From: JBBQDZ01 sp038237515
GTDB lineage: Bacteria; Actinomycetota; Thermoleophilia; Gaiellales; Gaiellaceae
Direction of reading: 5' to 3'
DNA length: 64,000 nucleotides
Assembly: GCA_038237515.1 (NCBI GenBank)
Contig: JBBRYP010000002.1
Location: 60,568-124,567, forward strand
The position numbers were made by a program, and so were the translations under genes. Position 1 is the first letter of the stretch. Each line of letters opens with the position of its first letter. Under the pieces are notes generated by a model. The model was not told the origin of the DNA and did not search any database. It saw only the letters and a list, made by a program, of their open reading frames with translations. Shown here piece after piece: positions 1 through 7,915 of this stretch.

Positions 1-4
1 TAAC

Positions 5-18
5 TTAGTGCGCGCTAA
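5..18. promoter_or_regulatory. Operator-like palindrome upstream of MFS/TetR operon
   Basis: TTAGTGCGCGCTAA is an inverted repeat with one imperfect central pair, ending 18 bp before the MFS start codon. TetR regulators usually bind such a site to repress their own exporter operon. The left flank and any -35 box lie outside the window, so the promoter itself cannot be read. Confidence 0.4.
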
Positions 19-36
19 CGTCAGAGGAGGCAGTGC

Positions 37-1470
37 ATGAGGGCGAGGATCTTTTCCCCGGAGTATCGGAAGTGGTGGACGCTCGGCGCGGTTGCGTTCG
101 GCCTGTTCATGATCATGCTCGACAACACGATCGTGAACGTCGCGCTCCCGTCGATCCAGAAAGACCTGGGGATCGGCGTCTCGGAGCTCGAGTGGATCGT
201 GACGGGGTACGCGCTCACCTTCGCCGTCCTGATGCTGACCGGCGGGAAGCTCGCCGACCTCTACGGGCGCCGGCTGATCTTCATCGTCGGCCTCGCGGTC
301 TTCACCGCCTCGTCTCTCGCCTGCGGCCTCGCCACGAGCGCCGGGTGGCTGATCGGCGCGCGCGTCGTCCAGGGAGCCGGCTCCGCTCTGATGAACCCCG
401 CGACGCTCTCGATCATCGTCGCCACCTTCCCGCCGCGCCAGCGTGGGATGGCGATCGGCGTCTGGGCGGGCGTCTCCGCGCTCGCCCTCGCGATCGGGCC
501 GCTCCTCGGCGGCGTCATCACCCAGCAGATCAACTGGAGCTGGATCTTCTTCATCAACGTTCCGATCGGGATCGTGGGCATCGTCGTCGCGAGGCTCGTG
601 ATCGAGGAGAGCCGCGACACCTCGCTCGAGCAGCGGCTCGACCTGCCCGGCCTCGTCACCTCCGCCGTCGGGCTCTTCGCCCTGACCTACGCGCTGATCG
701 AGGCGAACAGCTACGGGTGGAGCTCCGTGCGCATCCTCGCGCTCTTCGCCCTGGCCGCTGTCTCGCTCGTCGGATTCGTCCTGCTCGAGCTGCGCCAGCG
801 CCTACCCATGCTCGACGTCTCGCTCTTCCGCAACCCGACGTTCGCGGGTGCGAACGCCGTGATGCTCCTCGTCGCGCTGGCGATGTTCGGCGTCTTCTTC
901 TTCATCTCGCTCTTCGTTCAGAACGTCCTCGGCTACTCCGCCACCCAGGCCGGTGCCGCCTTCCTGCCGATGACGCTCCTGATCGTGATCGGTGCCCCGA
1001 TCGCCGGGCGCCTCTCCGACGGAGGCGGCACACGGTGGCTGATGGGAGCCGGAATGACGCTCGTCGCCGGTTCGCTCGTGCTGTTCGCGCGGCTCGACGA
1101 GCAGTCGACCTTCTGGAGCATCCTGCCCGCCATGATCATCGGCGGCCTCGGGATGGCCCTCTCGATGTCACCGACGACCGCCGCGGCGATGGGCTCGGTG
1201 GCCACCGACAAGGCCGGAGTCGGCTCAGCCGTCCTCAACAGCATGCGGCAGGTCGGCGGCTCGATGGGCATCGCGGTGATGGGTGCGATCGTCGCCTCGT
1301 ATGCGGGCGGCTCGCGTGGGACCCCGCGTGCGGCGACGGCCTTCGTCGCGGGGCTCCACCACGCGCTCTACTTCGCCGCCGGGATCGCCCTCTGCGCAGC
1401 CGCCGTTGCCGTACTGACGGTGCGGCGGCACCGCCAGCCGGAAGGGCATGCCGTGCTCGAGGCTGCATGA
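37..1470 (+). CDS. MFS drug-efflux transporter, DHA2 (EmrB/QacA-like) family
   Basis: A 477-residue, strongly hydrophobic membrane protein, predicted to export drugs or toxic compounds by proton antiport. The DHA2 hallmark MLDNTIVNVALP sits at about residues 27-38, in the first membrane segment. The MFS motif GGKLADLYGRR is at about 69-79, and GPLLGGVI matches the antiporter motif C region. The length suits a 12-14 segment DHA2 protein. AGAGGAGG lies about 7 nt before the ATG, which fixes the start. Its stop overlaps the start of a TetR regulator (ATGA), so the two are cotranscribed and the pump is probably induced by its substrate through that repressor. The substrate cannot be told from sequence. 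Confidence 0.93.
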   Translation: MRARIFSPEYRKWWTLGAVAFGLFMIMLDNTIVNVALPSIQKDLGIGVSELEWIVTGYALTFAVLMLTGGKLADLYGRRLIFIVGLAVFTASSLACGLATSAGWLIGARVVQGAGSALMNPATLSIIVATFPPRQRGMAIGVWAGVSALALAIGPLLGGVITQQINWSWIFFINVPIGIVGIVVARLVIEESRDTSLEQRLDLPGLVTSAVGLFALTYALIEANSYGWSSVRILALFALAAVSLVGFVLLELRQRLPMLDVSLFRNPTFAGANAVMLLVALAMFGVFFFISLFVQNVLGYSATQAGAAFLPMTLLIVIGAPIAGRLSDGGGTRWLMGAGMTLVAGSLVLFARLDEQSTFWSILPAMIIGGLGMALSMSPTTAAAMGSVATDKAGVGSAVLNSMRQVGGSMGIAVMGAIVASYAGGSRGTPRAATAFVAGLHHALYFAAGIALCAAAVAVLTVRRHRQPEGHAVLEAA

Positions 1471-2075
1471 CTGCGCCCGGCAAGGCACGCCTCTCCGCGA
1501 GCGAGCGGCGCGCGGCAATCATCGCCGCGGCGCTCCGGAGCTTCGCGGCCGGGAGCTACAGCGGCGCGACCACGGCCGAGATCGCCCGGACGGCGGGGAT
1601 CAGCGAGCCGATCCTGTATCGCCACTTCGGCTGTAAGCGCGACCTCTACTTCGCCTGCCTCGACGAGGCGTGGTCGCACCTGCGCGCCACCGTGGAGGAG
1701 ATCGTCGAGGCCGAGGAGAATCCGGCGGAGTGGCCTCTGGCGGTGGCCAAGGCGGTGCGCCGGCTCCGCGACCGCCGCCTGCTGCCGATGCACATCTGGA
1801 TCCAGGCGCTGAGCGAGGCAGGCGACGACCCGGCCGTCCGGAAGTTCCTTCGAAGCCATCTGCGCGACGCGCACGCTTACTTCGCGGAGCTGCTGCGACG
1901 AGCGCAGGAGGCGGGCGGCCTCGCGCTCGATCGAGACCCGAGCGCCGAGGCGTGGATCGGGCTCGGCGTCGGCCTCCTACGATCGGTGCAGGACCGCCTG
2001 GGCGGGCTCCTCGGGGACGAAGACTTCGCGGCCATCGCAGCCTCCCGCCGGCGCTGGCTCACCGGCCCGGCGTAA
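1467..2075 (+). CDS. TetR family transcriptional repressor
   Basis: A 202-residue protein with a TetR N-terminal helix-turn-helix at about residues 12-60 (TTAEIARTAGISEPILYRHF is the recognition region) and a variable helical ligand-binding C-terminus. The ATG overlaps the transporter stop as ATGA, implying translational coupling. The context is a classic local repressor of the preceding efflux pump. The imperfect palindrome at 5-18 is the obvious operator candidate. It is followed within 5 bp by a GC-rich hairpin that ends the operon. Confidence 0.92.
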   Translation: MTAPGKARLSASERRAAIIAAALRSFAAGSYSGATTAEIARTAGISEPILYRHFGCKRDLYFACLDEAWSHLRATVEEIVEAEENPAEWPLAVAKAVRRLRDRRLLPMHIWIQALSEAGDDPAVRKFLRSHLRDAHAYFAELLRRAQEAGGLALDRDPSAEAWIGLGVGLLRSVQDRLGGLLGDEDFAAIAASRRRWLTGPA

Positions 2076-2080
2076 GGGCG

Positions 2081-2099
2081 ACGGCGGGATCCCCGCCGT
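2081..2099 (+). terminator. GC hairpin after the TetR gene
   Basis: Perfect 8-bp arms ACGGCGGG / CCCGCCGT around a 3-nt loop begin 5 bp after the TetR stop. There is no T-run, as is common for hairpin terminators in high-GC actinobacteria. It probably separates the MFS/TetR operon from the XRE regulator. Confidence 0.5.
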
Positions 2100-2423
2100 G
2101 CAGGCGCTTCGCGGATCGAACGGGACCGCGGGAAGATCGCCCGGCTGCGGCTTCCGGACGATCTCCCTGGGGAGTGGCGCGTCGCCTCTTGTAAGCAATC
2201 GCCGAAGTCCTGGCTCTGCGGCCCAGCCATGCCTCCGGTGGTCGATCGCAATGCGGTGTCGCGCCTCCTGCACCTCAGCCTGGCGTCCGGCTGGGGTGCA
2301 AGGTGGACGGACTATAGACATGTCTAGTCGAGTTCGTCAAGTACCTCGGTCAAGTGATTCGCAATCTGCTACTTCACTCGACAAGCCCCGAAGGCATGTT
2401 CTTTTCTGCAAGGTGCTGGAAAA
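2100..2423. other. Intergenic control region before the XRE-TPR gene
   Basis: About 320 bp without a convincing gene; the distal part is noticeably more AT-rich than the surroundings. It holds the perfect 12-bp palindrome TAGACATGTCTA at 2315-2326, about 98 bp before the upstream candidate start of the regulator. No clear -35/-10 pair could be assigned. Confidence 0.5.
2315..2326. promoter_or_regulatory. Perfect 12-bp palindrome TAGACATGTCTA
   Basis: A fully symmetric site in the AT-richer leader of the XRE-TPR regulator. XRE regulators often bind such sites, so autoregulation is a reasonable guess; no binding evidence is available. Confidence 0.35.
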
Positions 2424-3821
2424 ATGCCTTGCGCTTCGGTGAAGCATGTTGTTGACTGTGTCTCGATGAACGATCCGGCCACCACTGCTACTGCGCGCGC
2501 GCGATCTATACGGCCTGCTGCAGATCGTGTCAGCCTCGCGATCCGGCTGCGCCAGCTGCGCACCTCCGCGGGCCTCACGCAGACGGAGCTCGCCGGCGAG
2601 CGCTTCTCGAAGGAGTATGTCAGTCAGATCGAGCGCGGAAAGACGCGGCCGACGCAGGAGACGATCGACTGGCTCGCGCAACGGCTCGGCGTCGATCCGG
2701 GGTTCCTCGCGAGCGGCGTTGCGTCGGGGGAGCGCATGCGGGTCGAGGCGGTCGTGGCGCGGGCAGAGGCCCTACACGAGGCGGGGCGCTTCGAGGACGC
2801 GGCCGCCGACTTCGCCGGCGTCCGTGCCGGGGCCGCGGCGGGCGGCGTCGAGCTCGAGGTTCGAGCGCTGGCCGGCGAGGCCTGGGCGAAGATGGAGCTC
2901 GGCGATGTGCGGGAGGCTTCCGCCCTGCTCGCCAAGGCAAGCGGCCTGGCGGCGGGCGAGGGCTTCTCCGATGTCGACCGCGCGGAGATCCTCTTCCGTC
3001 TAGGTGTCTGCCGCTACAAGCTCTCCAGCATCTCCACCGCCCTCGGCCTCCTCTCGGAGGCGCTCGAGCTGGCGCAGCGCTCGAATCTGCCTTGCGACCT
3101 ACTTCGAACGCAGATCCTGAGCTGGCGCTCGCGCTGCTACCGCCGCCAGCGCGACCTGGAGGCGGCACGCGAGGACGTGGAGCGCGCACTCGAGCTCGCC
3201 CAGGCGCTCGGCGACCGCTCGACCACCGCCAACGCCTTCGTGCAGGCGTCTCTGGTCGCCGAACGGATGGGACACTGGGTGCTGGCCCGCACCTACGCCG
3301 AGCGCGCGAAGTCCTACTACGAGGAGCTGAAGGACGAGCGGAACGTCGCCGGCCTGCTGAACAACCTCGGCGGTCTGAACCTGATGCTGGGGAAGCCGGA
3401 TCAGGCGATCGACTACCTCAAGCGCTCCTTCGCCGTCGCGCTCGAGGCGGACTCGACCGAGGACGCGGCGCAGGCCGCGGGCTCGCTCGCCGCGGTTCAC
3501 CTGCAGACGGGCGACTACCCGCAGGCCGAGCAGCTCGCCCGCCACGCGCTCGAGCTTCTGGCCGACCGGGTCGACTACCTTCACGAGATCGGGCCGTCGC
3601 AGCTTGTCCTCGGGCGCGCGCTACTGGCGCAGGAGCGCCTGGACGAGGCCGGGAAGTGGTTCCGGGCGGCGGACTCGAGCTTCGAACAACTTTCTTCCGT
3701 CAGCCACCGGGCCGGCGCGTGGGTCGCGCTGGGCGATCTTGCGGCCCGCCGTGGGGACGATCGCGAGGCCGCAAGGTTGTACCGGAATGCAGCGGAAGCC
3801 CTCCAAGATGTCCGGTTCTAA
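2424..3821 (+). CDS. XRE-family HTH regulator with C-terminal TPR array (RRNPP-like architecture)
   Basis: A protein of up to 465 residues. An XRE/Cro helix-turn-helix lies at about residues 38-95 (LTQTELAGERFSKEYVSQIE carries the two recognition helices). The rest, from about 110 to the end, is about nine tetratricopeptide-like units, for example LLNNLGGLNLMLGKPDQAID and SLAAVHLQTGDYPQAEQLAR. This HTH-plus-TPR plan is that of the Rgg/Rap/NprR/PlcR/PrgX peptide-sensing regulators of Firmicutes, but many actinobacterial XRE-TPR proteins have no known ligand. An alternative ATG at 2466 removes 14 residues; neither start has a strong ribosome-binding site. A 41-codon ORF with a strong ribosome-binding site follows after 18 bp, then a terminator hairpin, so the two look like one transcript. 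Confidence 0.88.
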   Translation: MPCASVKHVVDCVSMNDPATTATARARSIRPAADRVSLAIRLRQLRTSAGLTQTELAGERFSKEYVSQIERGKTRPTQETIDWLAQRLGVDPGFLASGVASGERMRVEAVVARAEALHEAGRFEDAAADFAGVRAGAAAGGVELEVRALAGEAWAKMELGDVREASALLAKASGLAAGEGFSDVDRAEILFRLGVCRYKLSSISTALGLLSEALELAQRSNLPCDLLRTQILSWRSRCYRRQRDLEAAREDVERALELAQALGDRSTTANAFVQASLVAERMGHWVLARTYAERAKSYYEELKDERNVAGLLNNLGGLNLMLGKPDQAIDYLKRSFAVALEADSTEDAAQAAGSLAAVHLQTGDYPQAEQLARHALELLADRVDYLHEIGPSQLVLGRALLAQERLDEAGKWFRAADSSFEQLSSVSHRAGAWVALGDLAARRGDDREAARLYRNAAEALQDVRF

Positions 3822-3839
3822 ACCGATGAGGGAGGTGAC

Positions 3840-3965
3840 ATGAAAGCACGGCTCATCTATATCGCAGTGATCGCCTGTCTGATGGTCTACATCCTCCAGG
3901 CGCTCGCAACCGTCACGGCCTCGGGCGATTTGAACGACACGCTCAGCTGGTTCGACGGCCGCTAG
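3840..3965 (+). CDS. Small signal-peptide-like ORF (candidate secreted or membrane peptide)
   Basis: A 41-residue ORF not previously expected from its size. GGGAGGTGAC immediately precedes the ATG, one of the best ribosome-binding sites in the window. The product starts MKAR, continues with about 20 hydrophobic residues (LIYIAVIACLMVYILQALA) and ends in a polar tail, SGDLNDTLSWFDGR. A signal-peptidase I cut after TVTA (V at -3, A at -1) would release that 14-residue tail; otherwise it is a one-pass membrane peptide. It lies 18 bp behind the XRE-TPR regulator and 16 bp before a hairpin. This is the gene order of PlcR-PapR or Rap-Phr type cassettes, so a signalling role is inferred, not shown. 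Confidence 0.6.
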   Translation: MKARLIYIAVIACLMVYILQALATVTASGDLNDTLSWFDGR

Positions 3966-3981
3966 CAGCGGCGGCTGAGAA

Positions 3982-3997
3982 GCCGGCGTTCGCCGGC
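3982..3997 (+). terminator. Hairpin terminator of the XRE-TPR/peptide unit
   Basis: Perfect 7-bp arms GCCGGCG / CGCCGGC with a TT loop, starting 16 bp after the small ORF stop. It delimits the regulator and peptide as one transcription unit, separate from the lipoprotein gene at 4052. Confidence 0.5.
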
Positions 3998-4051
3998 CGT
4001 AGTGGGGCCCCTCTTACGTTGTCCGGAACCGCCCGGCATAGACTTGTGCGC

Positions 4052-4972
4052 ATGCGTTTAGGTGCCGTGGCTCTGCTCGCGACGCTGATCGTGGCGGGCT
4101 GTGGCTCCGGAGGCGGGCAGAGAGGGGGGGAGCGGGGGGCGGCGAAGCCCGGCACGATCGCCGCGCTGCTCGCGAGACGGGGTCCCGATGTCGCGATCGT
4201 CTCCGGAACCTCGGACTTCGCGCCCGGCGACGTGCGACTCGCGTTCCTCGTCGTCGGGCGCGACGGCAGTGTCGTGACCCGCCCGCGCGCCCGCGTCTGG
4301 GTGGCGACCGCCCTGATCGCGAAGCCGTTCGCGACGACGATAGCCTCGCTCGAGACGGTCGCTGCGCGAGGCGCTCACCCCGACCCTCTCGACGTGACGC
4401 GGCTCTACGTCTCGCACGTGCGCGTGCCGCGGGCCGGCAAGTACTGGGTCCTCGCCGAGCCGGTGGGGGGGCGACCGATCCAGGCGGTCGGCAATCTCCT
4501 CGTCAGCCCCCACTCGGCATCGCCGCCGCTCGGGGCGAGAGCGTTTCCCTCCCGCACCCCGACGCTCGCGAGCGCTCACGGCGACCTCGCCCAGCTGACG
4601 ACGAGGACTCCGCCCGACCGTGACCTCCTCCGCCACTCGATCGCCGACTCTCTCGCCGCGCATCGGCGCTTCGTCGTCGTCTTCGCGACGCCGAAGTTCT
4701 GCACGAGCCGCACCTGCGGCCCGGTGGTCGACGTGGTCGAGGGCGTGGCCCATCGCTTCGCGCGCAGCGGCATCCGGTTCATCCACGTCGAGATCTACGC
4801 GGGGAACGACCCGGCGAACGGCTTCAACCGGTGGGTGAGGCAGTGGCGCCTTCCGACGGAGCCTTGGGTCTTCCTCGTCGGCTCGGACGGGCTGATCAAG
4901 GCGAAGTTCGAGGGGTCGCTTTCGGCGAGGGAGCTGACGGTTGCGATCGATCGCAAGCTTCAGCCGGCATAG
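4052..4972 (+). CDS. Lipoprotein with thioredoxin-like domain
   Basis: A 306-residue exported lipoprotein. The lipobox is LIVAGC with the lipidated cysteine at about residue 17, so it should be anchored outside the cytoplasmic membrane. The ATG at 4052 was chosen over the TTG at 4019 because it places the signal peptide normally. The C-terminal third resembles a thioredoxin fold: a hydrophobic strand (RFVVVFATPKFC), then CTSRTC at about 216-221, then PTEPWVFLVGSDG, which contains the cis-proline region. The cysteine pair is spaced CX4C rather than the canonical CXXC, so classical disulfide exchange is not assured. The middle part is unassigned. The gene stands alone between a terminator and the rhodanese gene. 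Confidence 0.75.
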   Translation: MRLGAVALLATLIVAGCGSGGGQRGGERGAAKPGTIAALLARRGPDVAIVSGTSDFAPGDVRLAFLVVGRDGSVVTRPRARVWVATALIAKPFATTIASLETVAARGAHPDPLDVTRLYVSHVRVPRAGKYWVLAEPVGGRPIQAVGNLLVSPHSASPPLGARAFPSRTPTLASAHGDLAQLTTRTPPDRDLLRHSIADSLAAHRRFVVVFATPKFCTSRTCGPVVDVVEGVAHRFARSGIRFIHVEIYAGNDPANGFNRWVRQWRLPTEPWVFLVGSDGLIKAKFEGSLSARELTVAIDRKLQPA

Positions 4973-5060
4973 ACGTGCGCAGCCTTCCGCCTGGCTGGGA
5001 GTAATCGGCTCGCGCGGTTCGTTGAACGACAGGTCCACGGTGGTGTGAGAAGGAGGTTTC

Positions 5061-5912
5061 ATGGCCGAGAACGGGTACGCAAAGCCGGTGCTGGTGACGA
5101 CGGACTGGCTCGCCGGGCACCTCGCCGACGAGCAGGTGGTCGTTGCCGAGGTCGACGAGAATCCCGACCTCTACGACGAGGGGCACATCCCCGGAGCGAT
5201 CAAGCTCCACTGGCGAGAAGACCTGCAGGACCAGGTCGAGCGCGACCTGATCGAGAAGCGGGAGTTCGAGCGGCTGATGGAAGAGCGAGGCGTGTCGAAT
5301 GACACCACGCTCGTCGTGTACGGCGACAAGAACAACTGGTTCGCCGCCTACGCGTACTGGTACCTCAAGATCTACGGGCACGGCGACGTCCGGATCCTCG
5401 ACGGTGGTCGCCAGAAGTGGCTCGAAGAGAACCGCGAGACCACCACCGAGGTGCCCGCCCGCGCGCAGGGCTCCTATAGCGCGGCGGAGCGCGACGAGAC
5501 GATCCGTGCGCGGCGCGACGCCGTGCGCGAGGCGATCGCCGCGGAAGGCCAGGCTCTCGTGGATGTTCGCAGCCCCCAGGAGTTCGCCGGCGACCTGGTC
5601 GCCCCGCCCGGGTACGAGCAGGAAGGAGCGCAGCGCGCCGGCCACATCCCGAGCGCGCAGTCGATTCCGTGGGCGCAGGCCGTGCGGGACGACGGCACCT
5701 TCAAGTCCGCGGACGAGCTCCGCCTGCTGTACGAGGGCAAGGGCGTAACCTCGGGCAAGGACGTGACGGCGTACTGCCGCATCGGCGAGCGCAGCGCGCA
5801 CACGTGGTTCGTGCTGCGCGAGTTGCTCGGCTACGAGCAGGTCAAGAACTACGACGGCTCGTGGACCGAGTGGGGGAACCTCGTCGACGTGCCGATCGAG
5901 AAGGGGCCATAG
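5061..5912 (+). CDS. Two-domain rhodanese (thiosulfate/3-mercaptopyruvate sulfurtransferase)
   Basis: A 283-residue protein with tandem rhodanese domains: an inactive N-terminal copy (about 10-135) and a catalytic C-terminal copy (about 150-275). It transfers a sulfane sulfur from a donor such as thiosulfate to cyanide or thiol acceptors through a cysteine persulfide. The active-site loop is CRIGERS with the nucleophile at about C239, the form common in actinobacterial thiosulfate sulfurtransferases. AGGAGG sits about 7 nt before the ATG. Cytoplasmic; no signal peptide. The selD gene is nearby, but this is not the fused rhodanese/SelU type, so a link to selenium is only speculative. Confidence 0.92.
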   Translation: MAENGYAKPVLVTTDWLAGHLADEQVVVAEVDENPDLYDEGHIPGAIKLHWREDLQDQVERDLIEKREFERLMEERGVSNDTTLVVYGDKNNWFAAYAYWYLKIYGHGDVRILDGGRQKWLEENRETTTEVPARAQGSYSAAERDETIRARRDAVREAIAAEGQALVDVRSPQEFAGDLVAPPGYEQEGAQRAGHIPSAQSIPWAQAVRDDGTFKSADELRLLYEGKGVTSGKDVTAYCRIGERSAHTWFVLRELLGYEQVKNYDGSWTEWGNLVDVPIEKGP

Positions 5913-6072
5913 GGGGCGCAACGGCTGCAGACGCGTCCACGTCGGCCAGGTACCGTCCGTGCCTGCGCAGGTGCCCGTAGCCTCCTCCCCGCGACGAGCC
6001 TAGCGACGGAATCCGTACACGGGTGGAACGGGTCTGGTACGAGAGCGTGACGTTCGCTCCACGGCTGCGTGA

Positions 6073-6101
6073 GCGCCTGATCCCGCGTCGGGGTCAGGCG
6101 C
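6073..6101. terminator. Bidirectional hairpin between rhodanese and SDR genes
   Basis: Arms GCGCCTGATCCCG / CGGGGTCAGGCGC with one mismatch and a CGT loop. It overlaps the last codons of the minus-strand SDR gene and lies about 160 bp after the rhodanese stop, so it could end both convergent transcripts. Confidence 0.45.
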
Positions 6102-6786
6102 CGCGGCCGTCGTCGCCCATGCGCTCGACGACGATCTGCGGAATCCGCGCGTGGGGGCTGAGGCGCAGCAGCGCGCGCACGATCTCGGCGCAGTCTTCGG
6201 GCTGGATCATCTGGTCGCCGGGAATGCCGCTCCACCGCGCCATCGCCGTGTCCACGAAGCCGGGGCAAATCGCAGTCGCGCGTATGCCGTCCGAGTCGAG
6301 CTCGGCGTTGAGGGTACGGGTCAAAGAGATGACGGCGGCCTTCGCGGCTCCGTAGACGGCGAGGCCGGGCACCGGCAGCGTCCCCGCGATCGATGCGATG
6401 TTCACCACGAGGCCCTTCGTCTCGCGCAGGAGCGGGATCGCCGTCCGGGTTACGAGCAGCAGGCCGCGCAGGTTGACGGCGAGCTGGAGGTCGAAGTGCT
6501 TCGTCACGATCGAATCGATCCGGCCGCCGATCCCGATCCCTGCCGAGTTGACGAGCACGTCGAGGCCTGCGTGACGCTCCCGATGCTCCTCGACTAGACG
6601 CTCGCAGTCCTCCTCGCGCGCGACGTCCGCCGCCACTGCGAGCGCATCCAGCTCCGCGGCCGCAGCGCGAACCTTCTCCTCCGTCCGCGCCGCGAGCGTG
6701 AGTGCGAAGCCCTCCTCGCGGAGCATCCGGGCAATCGCGAACCCGATGCCCGAGGAGCCGCCGGTGACGAGAGCGCTCCGACTCAC
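6094..6786 (-). CDS. Short-chain dehydrogenase/reductase (SDR)
   Basis: A 230-residue classical SDR, an NAD(P)-dependent oxidoreductase of unknown substrate. The Rossmann motif TGGSSGIG is at about residues 8-15. NSAGIG matches the NAG motif near 86. The catalytic SX12YXXXK is visible as NIASIAG followed by VYGAAKAA, and PGFVDT is the conserved PG motif. The length is normal. The GTG start lies only 23 bp from the divergent selD start, so the two genes share a very short promoter region. It ends inside a hairpin. Confidence 0.9.
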   Translation of the reverse strand: MSRSALVTGGSSGIGFAIARMLREEGFALTLAARTEEKVRAAAAELDALAVAADVAREEDCERLVEEHRERHAGLDVLVNSAGIGIGGRIDSIVTKHFDLQLAVNLRGLLLVTRTAIPLLRETKGLVVNIASIAGTLPVPGLAVYGAAKAAVISLTRTLNAELDSDGIRATAICPGFVDTAMARWSGIPGDQMIQPEDCAEIVRALLRLSPHARIPQIVVERMGDDGRGA

Positions 6787-6809
6787 TCGACGGACGCTAA
6801 CGTCTCGAG

Positions 6810-7853
6810 GTGGCTCTCGCGAGCAAGCCCGCGCCGTTGACCGATCTGGTGACCTGCGGCGGCTGCGCCGCGAAATATCCGGCGGCTCGGCTCGAGCGGC
6901 TCCTGGCCGGCTTCCTCCCGGCTGGGGTCGAGGACCTGCTCGTCGGGCTCGCGCCGGCCGACGACGCGGCCGTCTACCGGCTCGACGACGAGCGCGCGCT
7001 CGTCTTCACCCTCGACTTCTTTCCGCCCGTCGTCGACGACCCGGCCGACTACGGCGCCATCGCGGCGGGGAACGCGCTCAACGACGTCTTCGCGATGGGG
7101 GGCGCACCTCTCGTCGCGCTCTCCATCGCCGCCTTCCCGGAAGAGCTGCCGGACGAGGTCGTCGCTGCCGTCTTCGCCGGAGCCGACGCGCAGGTGCGCG
7201 CGGCCGGCGCGGTGCTCGCCGGTGGGCACACGATCCGGGACGAGGAGCCGAAGTACGGCCTTGCAGTCGTGGGTCTCGTGCGGCCGGATGCGATCTGGTC
7301 GAAGACCAGCGCGAGGCCCGGAGATCGGCTGTACCTGACCAAGCCGCTTGGCACCGGCCTCGTTCTGCACGGGTTCAAGCGCGGGCTCGTCACGGACGGC
7401 GAGGCTGCCGCCGCGGTCCGGTGGATGAAGGTGCTGAACAGGGAGGCAGCCGACGCGATTCGCGCCGTGAGACCCGGCGCCGTCACTGACGTCACGGGGT
7501 TCGGACTGATCGGACACGCCCACGAGGTCGCCAGCCGGAGCGGCGTCCGCATCCGGCTGTCGGCTGGTGCGTGGCCGATGCTGGACGGAGCGCTCGCGGT
7601 GGCGCTGGCGGGCGAGCGCACGGGTGGCGATCCGCGCAACCGCGAGTTTGGCGAACCTCACGTGTCGGTGGCCGCTGCCGTCACGCGTGAGCTCCTGACG
7701 CTCGGCTACGACCCGCAGACCGCCGGCGGTCTGCTCGTCTCGGTGCCCGCGGCGAGGAGTGCCGCTCTGGAGGCGGAGTTCGCAGGGCGCGATCTCTTCC
7801 TGCGGCGCATCGGCGAGGTCGAGCCCGGCGCCGGGGTGCTCGTCGTCGCCTGA
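6810..7853 (+). CDS. selD: Selenide, water dikinase (selenophosphate synthetase)
   Basis: A 347-residue protein that makes selenophosphate from selenide and ATP, the selenium donor for tRNA-Sec, selenouridine or selenium-dependent molybdenum hydroxylases. The N-terminal active-site stretch TCGGCAAK has cysteine at position 16, where many orthologues have selenocysteine, and Lys22. ADDAAVY and GNALNDVFAMGGAP are the ATP-binding and metal-binding motifs of the AIR-synthase fold, and GGHTIRDEEPKYG is typical of SelD. The GTG start has GAGG just before it. No selA, selB, tRNA-Sec or selU is visible in the window, so its selenium acceptor is unknown. Confidence 0.9.
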   Translation: MALASKPAPLTDLVTCGGCAAKYPAARLERLLAGFLPAGVEDLLVGLAPADDAAVYRLDDERALVFTLDFFPPVVDDPADYGAIAAGNALNDVFAMGGAPLVALSIAAFPEELPDEVVAAVFAGADAQVRAAGAVLAGGHTIRDEEPKYGLAVVGLVRPDAIWSKTSARPGDRLYLTKPLGTGLVLHGFKRGLVTDGEAAAAVRWMKVLNREAADAIRAVRPGAVTDVTGFGLIGHAHEVASRSGVRIRLSAGAWPMLDGALAVALAGERTGGDPRNREFGEPHVSVAAAVTRELLTLGYDPQTAGGLLVSVPAARSAALEAEFAGRDLFLRRIGEVEPGAGVLVVA

Positions 7854-7915
7854 CACGGGGACCGCAGAGCTCCCCATGGATACCCTCTTTCTGCGCTCTC
7901 GCTAGCCTCCGACGC

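Noticed and set aside
6810..6880. Selenocysteine codon in selD
   Set aside because: The active-site position is encoded as TGC cysteine; no TGA is present in the frame.
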